From the NCBI GenBank assembly GCA_003427395.1, contig BFEA01000099.1:2447248-2487461 (forward strand): a stretch of 40,214 nt of DNA. The letters are read 5' to 3'. This stretch comes from Chara braunii (lineage: Eukaryota > Streptophyta > Charophyceae > Charales > Characeae). The notes under the pieces were generated by a model. That model ran no database searches. It saw nothing but the letters and a program-made list of their open reading frames with translations, and was not told where the DNA came from. Shown here one piece after another: positions 11,101-20,013 of this stretch. Each line of letters starts with the position of its first letter. The first letter of the stretch is position 1. The translations under genes were made by a program, and so were the position numbers.

Positions 11101-11590
11101 GTTCTGTCCTTTCTCCGATTTTGTTTGGTCGTCTCCCCTCGCTTTTGTCGTTTCCCGTCCGCTACCCCCGCTCGCGCACACCATCCTCGAGCAAACCGAC
11201 ACAACCTTATCTTTCTTTCTTCGCGTCTATCCACGTCATCATCTATTCAATTCAATTCCCGCTCGGTCGTTATTCCGTCTGTCGCCGTGTTCCCTTGGCC
11301 CGTCGGTTGGTCGTTCAGCGTGTGGTGGTCCCCTGCGCGGAGCTCCGTGGTGGCGGGTCGAGATTTGCGCGGGAGCCGAGGTCTCGGTGGCGGGTCGAGA
11401 TTTGCGCGGGAGCCGAGGCGGCGCTGACGGTTCCCTCCCTCGCCGGCGCTGCGCACACTGGTAGAGATTTGGGCGGTAGTTGAGGCGGCGGGCCGGAGCG
11501 CGGGAAGGCGCAGGTAGAGAATTGGGCGGGAGCTGAGCCGGCGGCCGAGGGGTGCGAAGGCGGGAAAGCGGGTAATCGGGAAGCGAAAAA
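11101..11590 (+). promoter_or_regulatory. Upstream region and 5' leader of the cupin gene
   Basis: Pyrimidine-rich from 11101 to about 11260, then strongly GC- and CpG-rich up to the ATG. I see no convincing TATA box. The C/T-rich stretch could serve as a plant Y-patch-type core promoter. The transcription start cannot be placed from sequence alone. A LINE target duplication ends at 11100, so the sequence further upstream is transposon-derived. Confidence 0.4.
11350..11546. repeat. Degenerate GC-rich tandem repeat upstream of the cupin gene
   Basis: Four copies of a ~30-bp unit around AGATTTGSGCGGGAGCYGAG begin near 11352, 11389, 11460 and 11512. The first two are nearly identical; the last two differ at several bases and by spacer length (37, 71 and 52 bp between starts). 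They lie within 240 bp of the ATG, so they are probably in the promoter or 5' leader. Confidence 0.75.
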
Positions 11591-12415
11591 ATGGCAATCA
11601 CGACCCTTTGCGCGGCTTTGAAGTTGCCGGCCCCGGCGGCTGTGGGTTGTGCGCCATCCAAGGGTGGTCTTCCCTCGATTTCATCTCCCGCCGCCCACTT
11701 CGCTTCCTCCGCTGCTTCGGAGTCGTTCTCCTTGGCGGGAAGAATATCGTCACCGGCGCCGGCGGATTGCTTCCCGCGCTTGCGCCGACTGACCACCACC
11801 GCCTCCGGCGACCGAACAGTCATTCAATCTTTCAATTGCTCCCCCCGCACTTTGAATGGTGCACCGTCAGCAACGCGGTGTGTCCCCTGCAGTGCCGATA
11901 AAGGTAATATCGGGAAGAGGAGGACGTCCAGTTCGTTGGGGTCTAGCCCGACTACGAGGTTCGCGGTGTGGGGAGATGCGGAGAAGGCTCGTGTGAGATC
12001 CGATCAGCAGAGCAGTGGGAGTGGCAGGGGGGTTCTCTCTCACTGTAGGGGAGTCGAATCGAGGAGGAGGAGGAGGAGGTTGGTTGTGAGAGCTATGGCG
12101 TCCGACGGGAAAGTAACGGAGACTCAGGTCGAGGATAAGCTCGGCATTCGCGTGGAGCATAATCCGTCAGAAGAGAGGCTGAAGGAGATGGGAGTACGGC
12201 AGTGGCCGAAGTGGGGTTGCCCTCCTAGCAAATTTCCGTGGACTTACGACGCTAAAGAGACGTGTTACGTGCTCAAAGGAAAAGTGTACGTTACGCCGGA
12301 GGGACAGGAAGACAGCGTGGCCATAGGAGCTGGCGATCTCGTCGTCTTTCCCAAGGGAATGAGCTGTACTTGGGATGTTCAGGTCGCAGTCGACAAACAT
12401 TACAACTTTGAGTAA
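11591..12415 (+). CDS. RmlC-like cupin (Cupin_3/DUF861 type), probably plastid-targeted
   Basis: Intact single-exon frame of 274 residues. Residues ~176-274 form a small cupin closely matching the plant RmlC-like cupin family (Arabidopsis At4g10300 type), with conserved segments PKWGCPPSKFPWTYDAKETC (206-225), a GKVYVTPEG strand, and GDLVVFPKGMSCTWDV (248-263). The biochemical role of this family is unsettled; the fold is a small beta-barrel that may bind metal. The first ~168 residues are Ser/Ala/Arg-rich with few acidic residues, and end in six Arg followed by LVVRA-M, a classic stromal-processing context. This N-terminus is much longer than a usual ~50-residue transit peptide. Met169 (12095) could start a short cytosolic form. 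The six Arg are coded by an AGG repeat. It ends in tandem TAA TAA. The 3' flank runs into microsatellites and a gap within 70 bp. Confidence 0.92.
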   Translation: MAITTLCAALKLPAPAAVGCAPSKGGLPSISSPAAHFASSAASESFSLAGRISSPAPADCFPRLRRLTTTASGDRTVIQSFNCSPRTLNGAPSATRCVPCSADKGNIGKRRTSSSLGSSPTTRFAVWGDAEKARVRSDQQSSGSGRGVLSHCRGVESRRRRRRLVVRAMASDGKVTETQVEDKLGIRVEHNPSEERLKEMGVRQWPKWGCPPSKFPWTYDAKETCYVLKGKVYVTPEGQEDSVAIGAGDLVVFPKGMSCTWDVQVAVDKHYNFE

Positions 12416-12479
12416 TAAGAAAGAACTGAACGAACAGCCTCTCGCTCTGTCCTTTTGTGCCACACACAACCTGCCTCTC

Positions 12480-12601
12480 TCTCCCTCTTCTCTCTCTCTC
12501 TCTCTCTCTTTCACACACACACACACACACACACAGACAGCACACACACAGACAGAGAGAGAAACAGGGAACCCCGCAATCAAGAGAGAGAGAGGGGAGA
12601 A

Positions 12602-12661
<60 letters not shown>
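12480..12661. repeat. Compound microsatellite (CT)n-(CA)n-(GA)n
   Basis: CT repeats near 12489-12510, CA repeats 12512-12551 with GACAG interruptions, then GA repeats 12606-12661 running into the gap. The cupin 3' UTR must run through this or end before it. Confidence 0.95.
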
Positions 12662-13510
12662 NNNNNNNNNNNNNNNNNNNNNNNNNNNNNNNNNNNNNNN
12701 NNNNNNNNNNNNNNNNNNNNNNNNNNNNNNNNNNNNNNNNNNNNNNNNNNNNNNNNNNNNNNNNNNNNNNNNNNNNNNNNNNNNNNNNNNNNNNNNNNNN
12801 NNNNNNNNNNNNNNNNNNNNNNNNNNNNNNNNNNNNNNNNNNNNNNNNNNNNNNNNNNNNNNNNNNNNNNNNNNNNNNNNNNNNNNNNNNNNNNNNNNNN
12901 NNNNNNNNNNNNNNNNNNNNNNNNNNNNNNNNNNNNNNNNNNNNNNNNNNNNNNNNNNNNNNNNNNNNNNNNNNNNNNNNNNNNNNNNNNNNNNNNNNNN
13001 NNNNNNNNNNNNNNNNNNNNNNNNNNNNNNNNNNNNNNNNNNNNNNNNNNNNNNNNNNNNNNNNNNNNNNNNNNNNNNNNNNNNNNNNNNNNNNNNNNNN
13101 NNNNNNNNNNNNNNNNNNNNNNNNNNNNNNNNNNNNNNNNNNNNNNNNNNNNNNNNNNNNNNNNNNNNNNNNNNNNNNNNNNNNNNNNNNNNNNNNNNNN
13201 NNNNNNNNNNNNNNNNNNNNNNNNNNNNNNNNNNNNNNNNNNNNNNNNNNNNNNNNNNNNNNNNNNNNNNNNNNNNNNNNNNNNNNNNNNNNNNNNNNNN
13301 NNNNNNNNNNNNNNNNNNNNNNNNNNNNNNNNNNNNNNNNNNNNNNNNNNNNNNNNNNNNNNNNNNNNNNNNNNNNNNNNNNNNNNNNNNNNNNNNNNNN
13401 NNNNNNNNNNNNNNNNNNNNNNNNNNNNNNNNNNNNNNNNNNNNNNNNNNNNNNNNNNNNNNNNNNNNNNNNNNNNNNNNNNNNNNNNNNNNNNNNNNNN
13501 NNNNNNNNNN
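12662..13510. other. Assembly gap (849 N)
   Basis: Unknown sequence. The left edge is a GA microsatellite, so slippage or repeat collapse is the likely cause. Confidence 0.99.
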
Positions 13511-13656
13511 TAAAAAGGGTGGTTGGGGGGGGCCTGGGATCGACGGAGACCCTCTTCTTCTTCTCCCATCTTGTCCTTCTTTCTTAGCTTTTTTTTCTTT
13601 TTTTTTTGGTTGTAAAAAGGGTGGTTGGGGGGGGTTGGGATCGACGTAGACCCTCT
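13511..13656. repeat. Direct duplication beside the gap
   Basis: TAAAAAGGGTGGTTGGGGGG and the following ~23 bp at 13511-13553 recur at 13613-13656 with few differences, period 102 bp. The first copy starts at the very first base after the gap. It may be a true tandem duplication or a gap-edge assembly artefact. Confidence 0.75.
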
Positions 13657-13814
13657 CCTGTCACGTGGCTTTTCATTGATGATCCGTTTGTTTTTTTAGT
13701 TTTGTTTGTTTTTTTTTGCCTCCGGTATTTGACGATTCAATTCGATCCGCGGTCGTCACCAACGGGCCCAGCTCAGTTGGTATTCCCATGAACTGCCTGC
13801 TTTCCTCCAACATC

Positions 13815-13938
13815 GGCCCTCGCTCCACACTAGTCACCTCATGGGCAGAAGACAAAAATAATGGCGCTGTACCTTTCCATGTTCTAGTGGAAGATTCATT
13901 CTGAATTTGCCCGTTCGGTGAGTAGTGCAGCGAGGCCC
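13815..13938. mobile_element. Short MITE, GGGCCTCGCTCCAC family, copy 1
   Basis: About 124 bp with ~30-bp inverted termini built on GGCCCTCGCTCCACACTAGT and, reversed, GGGCCTCGCTGCACTACTCA. The core contains AGAAGACAAAAATAATGG and CATGTTCTAGTGGAAGATTC, shared with copies at 14236, 15799 and 16135. Non-coding. Confidence 0.7.
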
Positions 13939-14080
13939 ATATTGCCGCATCATTATGAACGTATACAACCCTGATCCGGTCCAAACACATTCATGTTGCT
14001 GCTGTTTTCTATTTGAGAGAAGAAGATAGTGTCAGAATGCGCTCCAGTGTGCGGGCCGCCCCTTGCACTCCTCCTGCCCT

Positions 14081-14184
14081 GGTCAAGGTCCCACTTGCAC
14101 GGATTAAGAGATTCTGGCCGTTGATTTTTGCTATCCGATCTACGGGCAATATCGCTTAATTAGTGTAAGTGGGACTTAGCCCCC
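14081..14184. mobile_element. MITE, GGGGCYAGGTCCCACT family, copy 2
   Basis: Termini GGTCAAGGTCCCACTTGCAC and the complement of GGGGGCTAAGTCCCACTTAC. The interior GGCCGTTGATTTTTGCTATC matches the reverse complement of copy 1, so it lies in the opposite orientation. The left terminus is slightly degenerate. Confidence 0.75.
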
Positions 14185-14235
14185 GGACAGGCACCCAGGT
14201 GCATGATGTGTACAGGGACAAGCTGTGCTGTGTAT

Positions 14236-14356
14236 GGGCCTCACGGCGCAACTGACCAGATGCAGAAAAGACAGAAACTATGGGGGTGCATATGTCCATA
14301 TTTCTGCGGAAGCTTCATTCTCATTTTCCACATTTCGCGAGTGTTGTGGGCAGGCC
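14236..14356. mobile_element. Short MITE, GGGCCTCGCTCCAC family, copy 2
   Basis: Begins GGGCCTCACGGCGCAACTGA, ends with the complement of GGCCTGCCCACAACACTCGC, and shares the AAAAGACAGAAACTATGG core. It is more diverged than the other copies. Confidence 0.6.
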
Positions 14357-14467
14357 TTCTGTCCTATCCAAGAATGGTTTGCTGTTTGTGTATGATGGCT
14401 TGCTGGTGTGTATGTCCGATCAAAGAATAGCTTGCCAGGTTGATACCGAAGTACTAGGCTATAAGTG

Positions 14468-15045
14468 GGCCGGGGTGAAATTGAAGCCCAAAGATGACCC
14501 AGTTTGGGTAATCAATAGGCGAAGTGGGCTGGTGTGACAGTGAAGCGGCAAGATGGCCCAGTGCACCCACCCAACCCAAGTTGTTCTGAGACTGGATGAA
14601 CCTGACCACAGTCACATCCCACAGGTCTCAGAGCCACACAACTGGCGCAGTACCTAAATAATAGGCTGAGGGGGCTGGTTGGAAGTGAAGCCTTAAAATT
14701 ACCAAGTGTACCCACACATGCACATATTTTACCATGACCCGGGGCTAGGTCCCACTTGCACGAATTAAGAGATACTGACCGTAGATAGCAAAGATCAACG
14801 GCCGACCTTACCCCCTGTGAACCCATCCGCACTCATCCTGCAAGTCGCAGAGCCACACAACAGTAGTGTCCCTAACCAATAGCCTGAGTGGGCTGGCGTG
14901 AAAGTGAAGCTCCAAGCCAAGATGACCCAATGTACCCACCCAAGGACGGATTTTTCCCATGACCAGGTGAACCCAACCACACTCATTCCACATGCCCGTG
15001 TGTCGGAGCCCATGTCTCGGAGCCACACAACCCTAGACTAAGTGT
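14468..15045. repeat. Degenerate ~160-bp tandem repeats
   Basis: Units carry GTGGGCTGGNGTGAAAGTGA, AGATGACCCARTGTACCCAC, then TGACCAGGTGAACCCAAYCA and CAGAGCCACACAAC. Units begin near 14468 (partial), 14525, 14670 (split by the MITE at 14741) and 14887. Two further units lie at 15491-15620 and, truncated, 15713-15760. No coding frame is conserved. Confidence 0.75.
14741..14814. mobile_element. MITE, GGGGCYAGGTCCCACT family, copy 3 (internally deleted)
   Basis: The left half is almost identical to copy 1 (GGGGCTAGGTCCCACTTGCA, then the GATCAACGGCC core). It then jumps to GACCTTACCCC, which matches the right terminus only. It interrupts one ~160-bp repeat unit between CCATGACC and TGTGAACCC. 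Confidence 0.75.
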
Positions 15046-15057
15046 ATAAGCAACAGG

Positions 15058-15181
15058 TTAAACCACCAGTACCTACCGGTTGGGGCGGCCGTTAATACCG
15101 AAGCCAAATCAGCCTGCCCCTCTGGTCCAAATTCATTCGAGGATGGGGGCACGAAAAATGCCGTAGGTATTGGTGGTTTAA
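15058..15181. mobile_element. MITE, TTAA-flanked ACCACCAGTAC family, copy E1
   Basis: TTAA at 15058-15061 followed by ACCACCAGTACCTACCGG. The right end is CCGTAGGTATTGGTGGT followed by TTAA at 15178-15181. 124 bp including both TTAA. Its right TTAA is also the left TTAA of the next element. Confidence 0.75.
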
Positions 15182-15489
15182 ACCACGAGTATGTTTCCCC
15201 GCTAAGAAATCAAATAATATTATGCGGGTTGTATAAAGCGGCAATTTTTGGGAGGTACGAGGGCACTGTTTTGCTGGATATCCATCCAGGCAAATGGGCC
15301 TCACATGTAACCTGGGGCACCTTTTTGCTGGATGTCCATCCAGGCAAAATGGGCCTCACAAGACCGGGCACCTCCCGGTAGCCCCGGAGACTTGCGGCCG
15401 CACGTTTCCCAGCTATTTTTTCAGAGTCGTGGCTGTATGCAAGCCGCGACTCTGAAAAAATAGCTGTGGGAAACATACTGATGGTTTAA
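15178..15489. mobile_element. MITE, TTAA-flanked family, copy E2, with internal hairpin
   Basis: TTAA (15178-15181) then ACCACGAGTATGTTTCCC. The right end is GGGAAACATACTGATGGT then TTAA (15486-15489). Near the right end a long stem-loop pairs about 15411-15430 (AGCTATTTTTTCAGAGTCG) with about 15447-15465. A 56-bp-period direct duplication (15261-15304 and 15316-15360, core TTTTGCTGGATRTCCATCCA) lies inside. Confidence 0.75.
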
Positions 15490-15490
15490 G

Positions 15491-15760
15491 TGTGTGGGGG
15501 TGAAAGTGAAGCCCGAAGATGACCAGGTGTACCCACCCAAGCACGGGTTCTTCCGTGTGACCTGGTGAACCCAATGACACTCATGCTTCATCGTCTCAGA
15601 GCCACACAACTGTAGTATGATTTCTACGGCGGTTTCTGTATGTGTATGTCCAATTCAAGGGTCCAACACACAACCTACAAGCTTGCCGGGGGGACACCTA
15701 ACTGAGAGGAGAAGTGGGCTGGGGTGAAAGTGAAGCCCCAAGATCAGTGCTTCACCTCAC
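15491..15760. repeat. Further ~160-bp repeat units
   Basis: A nearly complete unit at 15491-15620 and a truncated one at 15713-15760. Both have the GGGGTGAAAGTGAAGCCC start seen at 14468-15045. The E1/E2 elements separate them from the main array. Confidence 0.7.
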
Positions 15761-15798
15761 CCCAGTGGGGATTCCATGCTGGTGGCCAGGTATATTTT

Positions 15799-15918
15799 GG
15801 GCCTGGCTCCACCACTAACCAGATTTGCAAAATGAGAAGGAATCTTCCAGTAGAACATGGAAAGATTCATGATGGTAATTTTTGTTTTGTGCCTAAGGTG
15901 AGTGATTGAGCTTTGCCC
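15799..15918. mobile_element. Short MITE, GGGCCTCGCTCCAC family, copy 3 (inverted)
   Basis: Begins GGGCCTGGCTCCACCACTAA and ends near TTTGCCC. Its core matches the reverse complement of copies 1 and 4. With copy 4 (16135-16265) it forms a long inverted repeat with ~95-bp arms (15799-15892 and 16170-16265). Confidence 0.7.
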
Positions 15919-15927
15919 TTTCACATT

Positions 15928-16024
15928 CACAGTGGCAATGAAGTGATTCACATTTAGTTTAGGGTCAATTGAGCTATAATGCTCTTTCACAGTGGCAATG
16001 AAGTGACTCGCATTTAATTTAGGG
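15928..16024. repeat. Two-copy direct repeat, period 60
   Basis: CACAGTGGCAATGAAGTGAY and the following CATTTARTTTAGGG occur at 15928-15964 and 15988-16024. It lies in the loop of the inverted pair of short MITEs. Confidence 0.85.
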
Positions 16025-16134
16025 CCAAAATGTCACGTACAGAATCTCAAATGCAAATATGGCTCAACTTTCACACTAAGGACATGATTTCAGCACTGAG
16101 TCTTGTTTGAGTATGCCCTAATTGATGTTTCTTT

Positions 16135-16265
16135 GGGCGTCGCTCCAGCGGCTCCACTACTCCGGAAATGCACAAAAGACAAAAACCATGGCCATGTATC
16201 TTTCCTTGTTCTAGCAGAAGATTCACTCTCGTTTTGCACATTTCGAGAGTGGTGGAGCGAGGCCC
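16135..16265. mobile_element. Short MITE, GGGCCTCGCTCCAC family, copy 4
   Basis: Begins GGGCGTCGCTCCAGCGGCTC, ends GAGTGGTGGAGCGAGGCCC, and carries the core GCACAAAAGACAAAAACCATG. Confidence 0.7.
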
Positions 16266-16815
16266 TTTGTCATCTGTTTGAAAGCAAGTGAGGGTGACTG
16301 AGAAGGTAATGACCACATCTGGAGTTTCTGGATCGAATCCATACGTAATTACGGTCAGGTGTGAACACCACTGCAGTTTGCTAGAAAAGAAGATGAAGTC
16401 TTGAAATTCTTTGGGAGTAGTCGCAACTGAATATAGCACCAGACCTTGATGCGCATGGGGTCTGGCCTTGATGTGCATGATATTCCTTGCACGATGATCA
16501 AGCAGCTATCTTGAGGTGTCTTTATAGCATAGCACCTGGGCCTCGCGCCGCTGGCGGACTTTCACCGCAAAGGTGCAGTTCCTTTCTTTTTCGGCTGGTG
16601 ATGCCAGCCATTGTGGTCTGGTAGGCCCAAGCCTCCAAAATTTTTGTAGGAGATGAAAAAAAAAATTCTACAAGGCTGGGGCCGTGTGTTGGTGGTATGG
16701 TTTATCTTGCACACCCACCAAGCACCTACCTTGACTGGGAATGCCCTGCACGGCAAAAAAATACGAACGGGTGAGAGGGAGATAGAGATTGGCAGGTGCA
16801 GACATCCGGTTCGAC

Positions 16816-16816
<1 letters not shown>

Positions 16817-16897
<81 letters not shown>

Positions 16898-16898
16898 N

Positions 16899-16978
<80 letters not shown>
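16817..16978. repeat. (AG)81 microsatellite
   Basis: 162 bp of AG repeats with one ambiguous base at 16898. Open frames through it are pure repeat translation. Confidence 0.98.
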
Positions 16979-16980
<2 letters not shown>

Positions 16981-17973
16981 GCGGTGTGGTGTGGTGTGTG
17001 GGAGAGTGTTGGCCATAGCCTCAGCTGCTACTCGATGAGGGGTGGGGGCACTTGGGGGACGATGAGAAAGGGAGGCGCGCCGCACGACCGAAGCGCTGCC
17101 ACTTGTACGCACCCTCGTATGAGTACGGATTCGTACTCCTGTACTCGTACACCCTTCTTATGGCGGCCTGGAGGATGAGGTGTTCGTACGAAAAAGGCCA
17201 ACACCTATTCGGGTTTCACCAAGCCAAAGCTGAAATGTGTGAACGCCGGTGCAGCAACCTGCAGCAACCGTGCTTGTCTTGTACTGCCATGTGGAGCTGC
17301 CACGGTAGAACATCCCTCACCCAGAACAATCCACCCCAATGGCTACGCGCAGCTGCAGCACGCGACCGATTTGAACCCCCCCACCCCGATGACGGTGCAC
17401 CGCGCGCTGCGACGGTGCACCGCGCGCTTCAACGGTCTTCGTGCGTGTGTTCCCCAATGGCCCGCCGGAATCCGCACCCACCACCCACCACCACCCACGG
17501 TTCCACTGCTGGTACCCAGTACCGCCACCGGTAGCCGTTGCTGGCTGGACCGCAAAAAGGACAGGCCGTGAACCAGGAACGCGCGGCGTAAAAAAAACAA
17601 AAACAAAAACCTGCACCCGCGGCTGAAACCCAAGGGTAGCTCTTGAACTCAAGGCACCTCCGGGAGGTGACTGGAACTCAAGTGCGATTTTGCCTGGGCT
17701 GCACTTGAGTTTCAAGAGTGACCACTTGAGATGCAAAATGTGAAAACAAAAAAAGCATTTCTCTAGGGCGGGGTGGAATGATGAGGTTTCGCGTCGCACT
17801 TGAACTCAAGTGGTGTGGGACGAGGCTCTAAACTGCTAAAATGCAGTTCGAAATGCAATTGCGAACTGTAACCCTGACTGTGCCGTAGTTTTCTCTTTTT
17901 TTTTTTTTTTTTTTTTTTCTTCTGTGGTACGCTTACCAAGCAGCTGCTTTGAGGTATTTGAAACAGCATAATA
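16979..17973. other. No recognisable gene; short palindromes
   Basis: No family resemblance in any frame. Around 17670-17805 there are foldbacks on CACTTGA/TCAAGTG, for example AACTCAAGTGC pairing with GCACTTGAGTT. A T run sits at about 17888-17919. Confidence 0.45.
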
Positions 17974-18139
17974 GGGGCCAGGTCCCACTAGCAGCGTTGA
18001 GTTTCCTCAACGCCTGAATCTGGACGTGTCTGTGGATATGTGCAGAAATCGCATTGAGTTTTCTCAGCTGCACATCTCCACGAGCGTGTCCAGATTCAGG
18101 CATTGAGGAAACTCAACGCTGCTAGTGGGACCTGGCCCC
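17974..18139. mobile_element. Long-hairpin MITE, GGGGCYAGGTCCCACT family, copy 4
   Basis: 166 bp. The first ~70 bases (GGGGCCAGGTCCCACTAGCA onward) pair with the last ~70 with only a few mismatches, leaving a short loop. The outer 16 bp match the other copies of the family, but the inner arm (CGTTGAGTTTCCTCAA, GCCTGAATCTGGAC) is unrelated to theirs. No open frame. The near-perfect stem would fold into one long hairpin if transcribed. Confidence 0.85.
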
Positions 18140-18189
18140 AGGGCATTGCACACCCATCACTGGCAACCAACTGTCTTGATGTGTTTAGA

Positions 18190-18545
18190 ATAACATAAGG
18201 AGCTGCTAGTACATCGCCCCAGCCTAGTGGAGAATTGTTTGTCACCTACTCCAAAAAAGTCGGACTTGGAGATGGCATGCCGTTGATGAAATATGTCGGT
18301 GGCATCACGGTTTGGCCTTCGAACGGGAGCCGCTGCCGATATATGGCATGGCCCAGCTATCGATGCCGAGCCTGAATAAGCCCTGTGCGCCGTTTCACGC
18401 CAAACTGCCAGCGAAACAAAAAAAAAAAATTGTTTTGCCTGCCGGCGTCAGCCTTTCAGGTCCGGTATCCCGGGCCTCCGAAACTTGCGGGGCATTAAAG
18501 ACAACGCCCCGCGGCCGGCATATGGGCCAAGTACTGGTGGTTTAA
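18190..18545. mobile_element. TTAA family element, right end intact
   Basis: The right end GGGCCAAGTACTGGTGGT followed by TTAA (18542-18545) matches the left end at 27812 exactly over the shared core. The left end is degenerate; the best candidate is GAGCTGCTAGTACATCGCCC near 18190, with no clean TTAA. A second 5'-type end, TTAATCCGCCAGTAC, begins at 18601. Confidence 0.5.
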
Positions 18546-18985
18546 AGCACATGGTATTCATTGCACAATGGTTACGGTGTTTATAATACCATAGGGAGGC
18601 TTAATCCGCCAGTACACAGCCCCAGCCGTGCAAGATTTCTTCATGGCCTACTCAAGTTTTGGAGGCCTGGCGCTACCAGATCACAATGGCTAGGGGCACC
18701 AGCTGAAAAACAAAAAAAGTGCGCTGCTGGCGGTTCGGCAAAGCTTGGCGCACAATGCAGTGCCGCCAGGCCTGGATGTACACCCACCGAGTTACTCCGC
18801 AGACCGAGCCCTGCAGGTTGCGGCTGCATGCAAGCCACATTTTCTTTTTTCATAGTGGGGAAGCATTGCATGGTATTCTTTTTTTTTGTTTTGTTTTGAG
18901 TGCATGGTATTCATTGTACAGCCACCAAGCAGCTATCTTGACATGTTTAGAATAGCCTAAAGAGGCATAAAACCCGCAGTACTAT

Positions 18986-20010
18986 CTGCCGACCCATCAA
19001 AGGACCACAGGCCAACTGCTCTGGAAAGGGGTGGCCAACTTGACTCCTTTTTTCAAGAGGGGGGGGGGAGGGAACTTCAGTACAGTCACAAAAACAGTTT
19101 GAAAGCACACTTCAGGCATTCCCCCCAACATAACCCACCCCCATGTAACCCTACCTGACCGAAAAGCTAGGTTGTATAGGAAGTGCAAAACTGTTTTTTG
19201 CTGGAAGTGTATTTTCAAACTCTGTTTGTGACTCCCGCATAGTTCCTCGTTGTTGTTGTTGTATTTTTTTTTATTTTTATTTTTTAACAACCCGAGCCGT
19301 TGCTAGGGGTGCTGATAGGAGCAGGCACCACTAACACTCCTGGGGAGGCTTCATCTATTGGTGAGGAGCATCACCTGGTGGAAAGCGGGTCCAGCATCCT
19401 TGAACATTGTAGTTATTTGTTGGAACAGACATGGAATTGTAACTACAGCAAGGTGCAGGGCCTACCTACAAAGACAGGAGTTTGACAGGTAGAACTACAC
19501 AGCAGCCTAAGTTGATTGCCTACATGACAGCATGGCAGCATAAGGAAAGTAATAGTATACACAAGTCTCGTGGCAGCTGCCCAGAGATCTGTGTCTTGGA
19601 CTTCAGTTTGTCTGGAGATTTAACTCCAGTGCTCATCGGGGTGATGTCAATAATTCCATCAACGCAGCACTTGACAGCAACAACGATTTCAACAACTTCG
19701 ACGGCACTCCTGAGCTCATGTGCACCCGGGAGCGACAGCAACTACAACAACACCAATAACAACAACGATACTGTCGGGGATAATAACAACAACATGGATG
19801 CTGTGGCAAGTGCGACTGGGCTTTCCCTTCCCCCCCCCCTCCTCCCTCCCCTCTTGTATTCCTTCTTTCGCTCTTCTGGTGTTGATTGGGGGGAGGGCCG
19901 AGTGGATTGGTTGAATGGATCGATTGGTAAACTGGGAGGGGGTGTGGGGGAGCAAGGAGTGGGATGGTGGCGCGAAGGGGTAGGATTGATAGGCTAGCTT
20001 TACCGCATCA
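18986..20010. other. No recognisable gene
   Basis: Contains a G run near 19060-19072, an AAC/GTT-rich stretch (19675-19795) and a C-rich run (19830-19850). The open frames here have biased composition and no recognisable domain. Confidence 0.45.
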
Positions 20011-20013
20011 AAT

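Larger units (their letters stand above)
16465..18985. repeat. Dispersed block: CATGGTATTCATTGCACA ... AAGCAGCTATCTTGA
   Basis: Degenerate copies of one ~90-bp block lie at about 16470-16530, 16695-16745, 17934-17973 plus 18145-18210 (split by a MITE), 18550-18612 and 18901-18985. Three copies end in a CYGCYAGTAC string and GCCCC. In addition 16580-16656 is the reverse complement of 18639-18716. No gene is visible among them. Confidence 0.6.

Noticed and set aside
11352-11545. E2F-type binding sites in the cupin upstream repeat
   Set aside because: TTTGCGCGGG and TTGGGCGGG only partly fit the consensus TTTSSCGC; not strong enough to call.
12375-13649. Long open frames across the first N gap
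   Set aside because: Most of the length is N or dinucleotide repeat translation (RERERE, SLSLSL).
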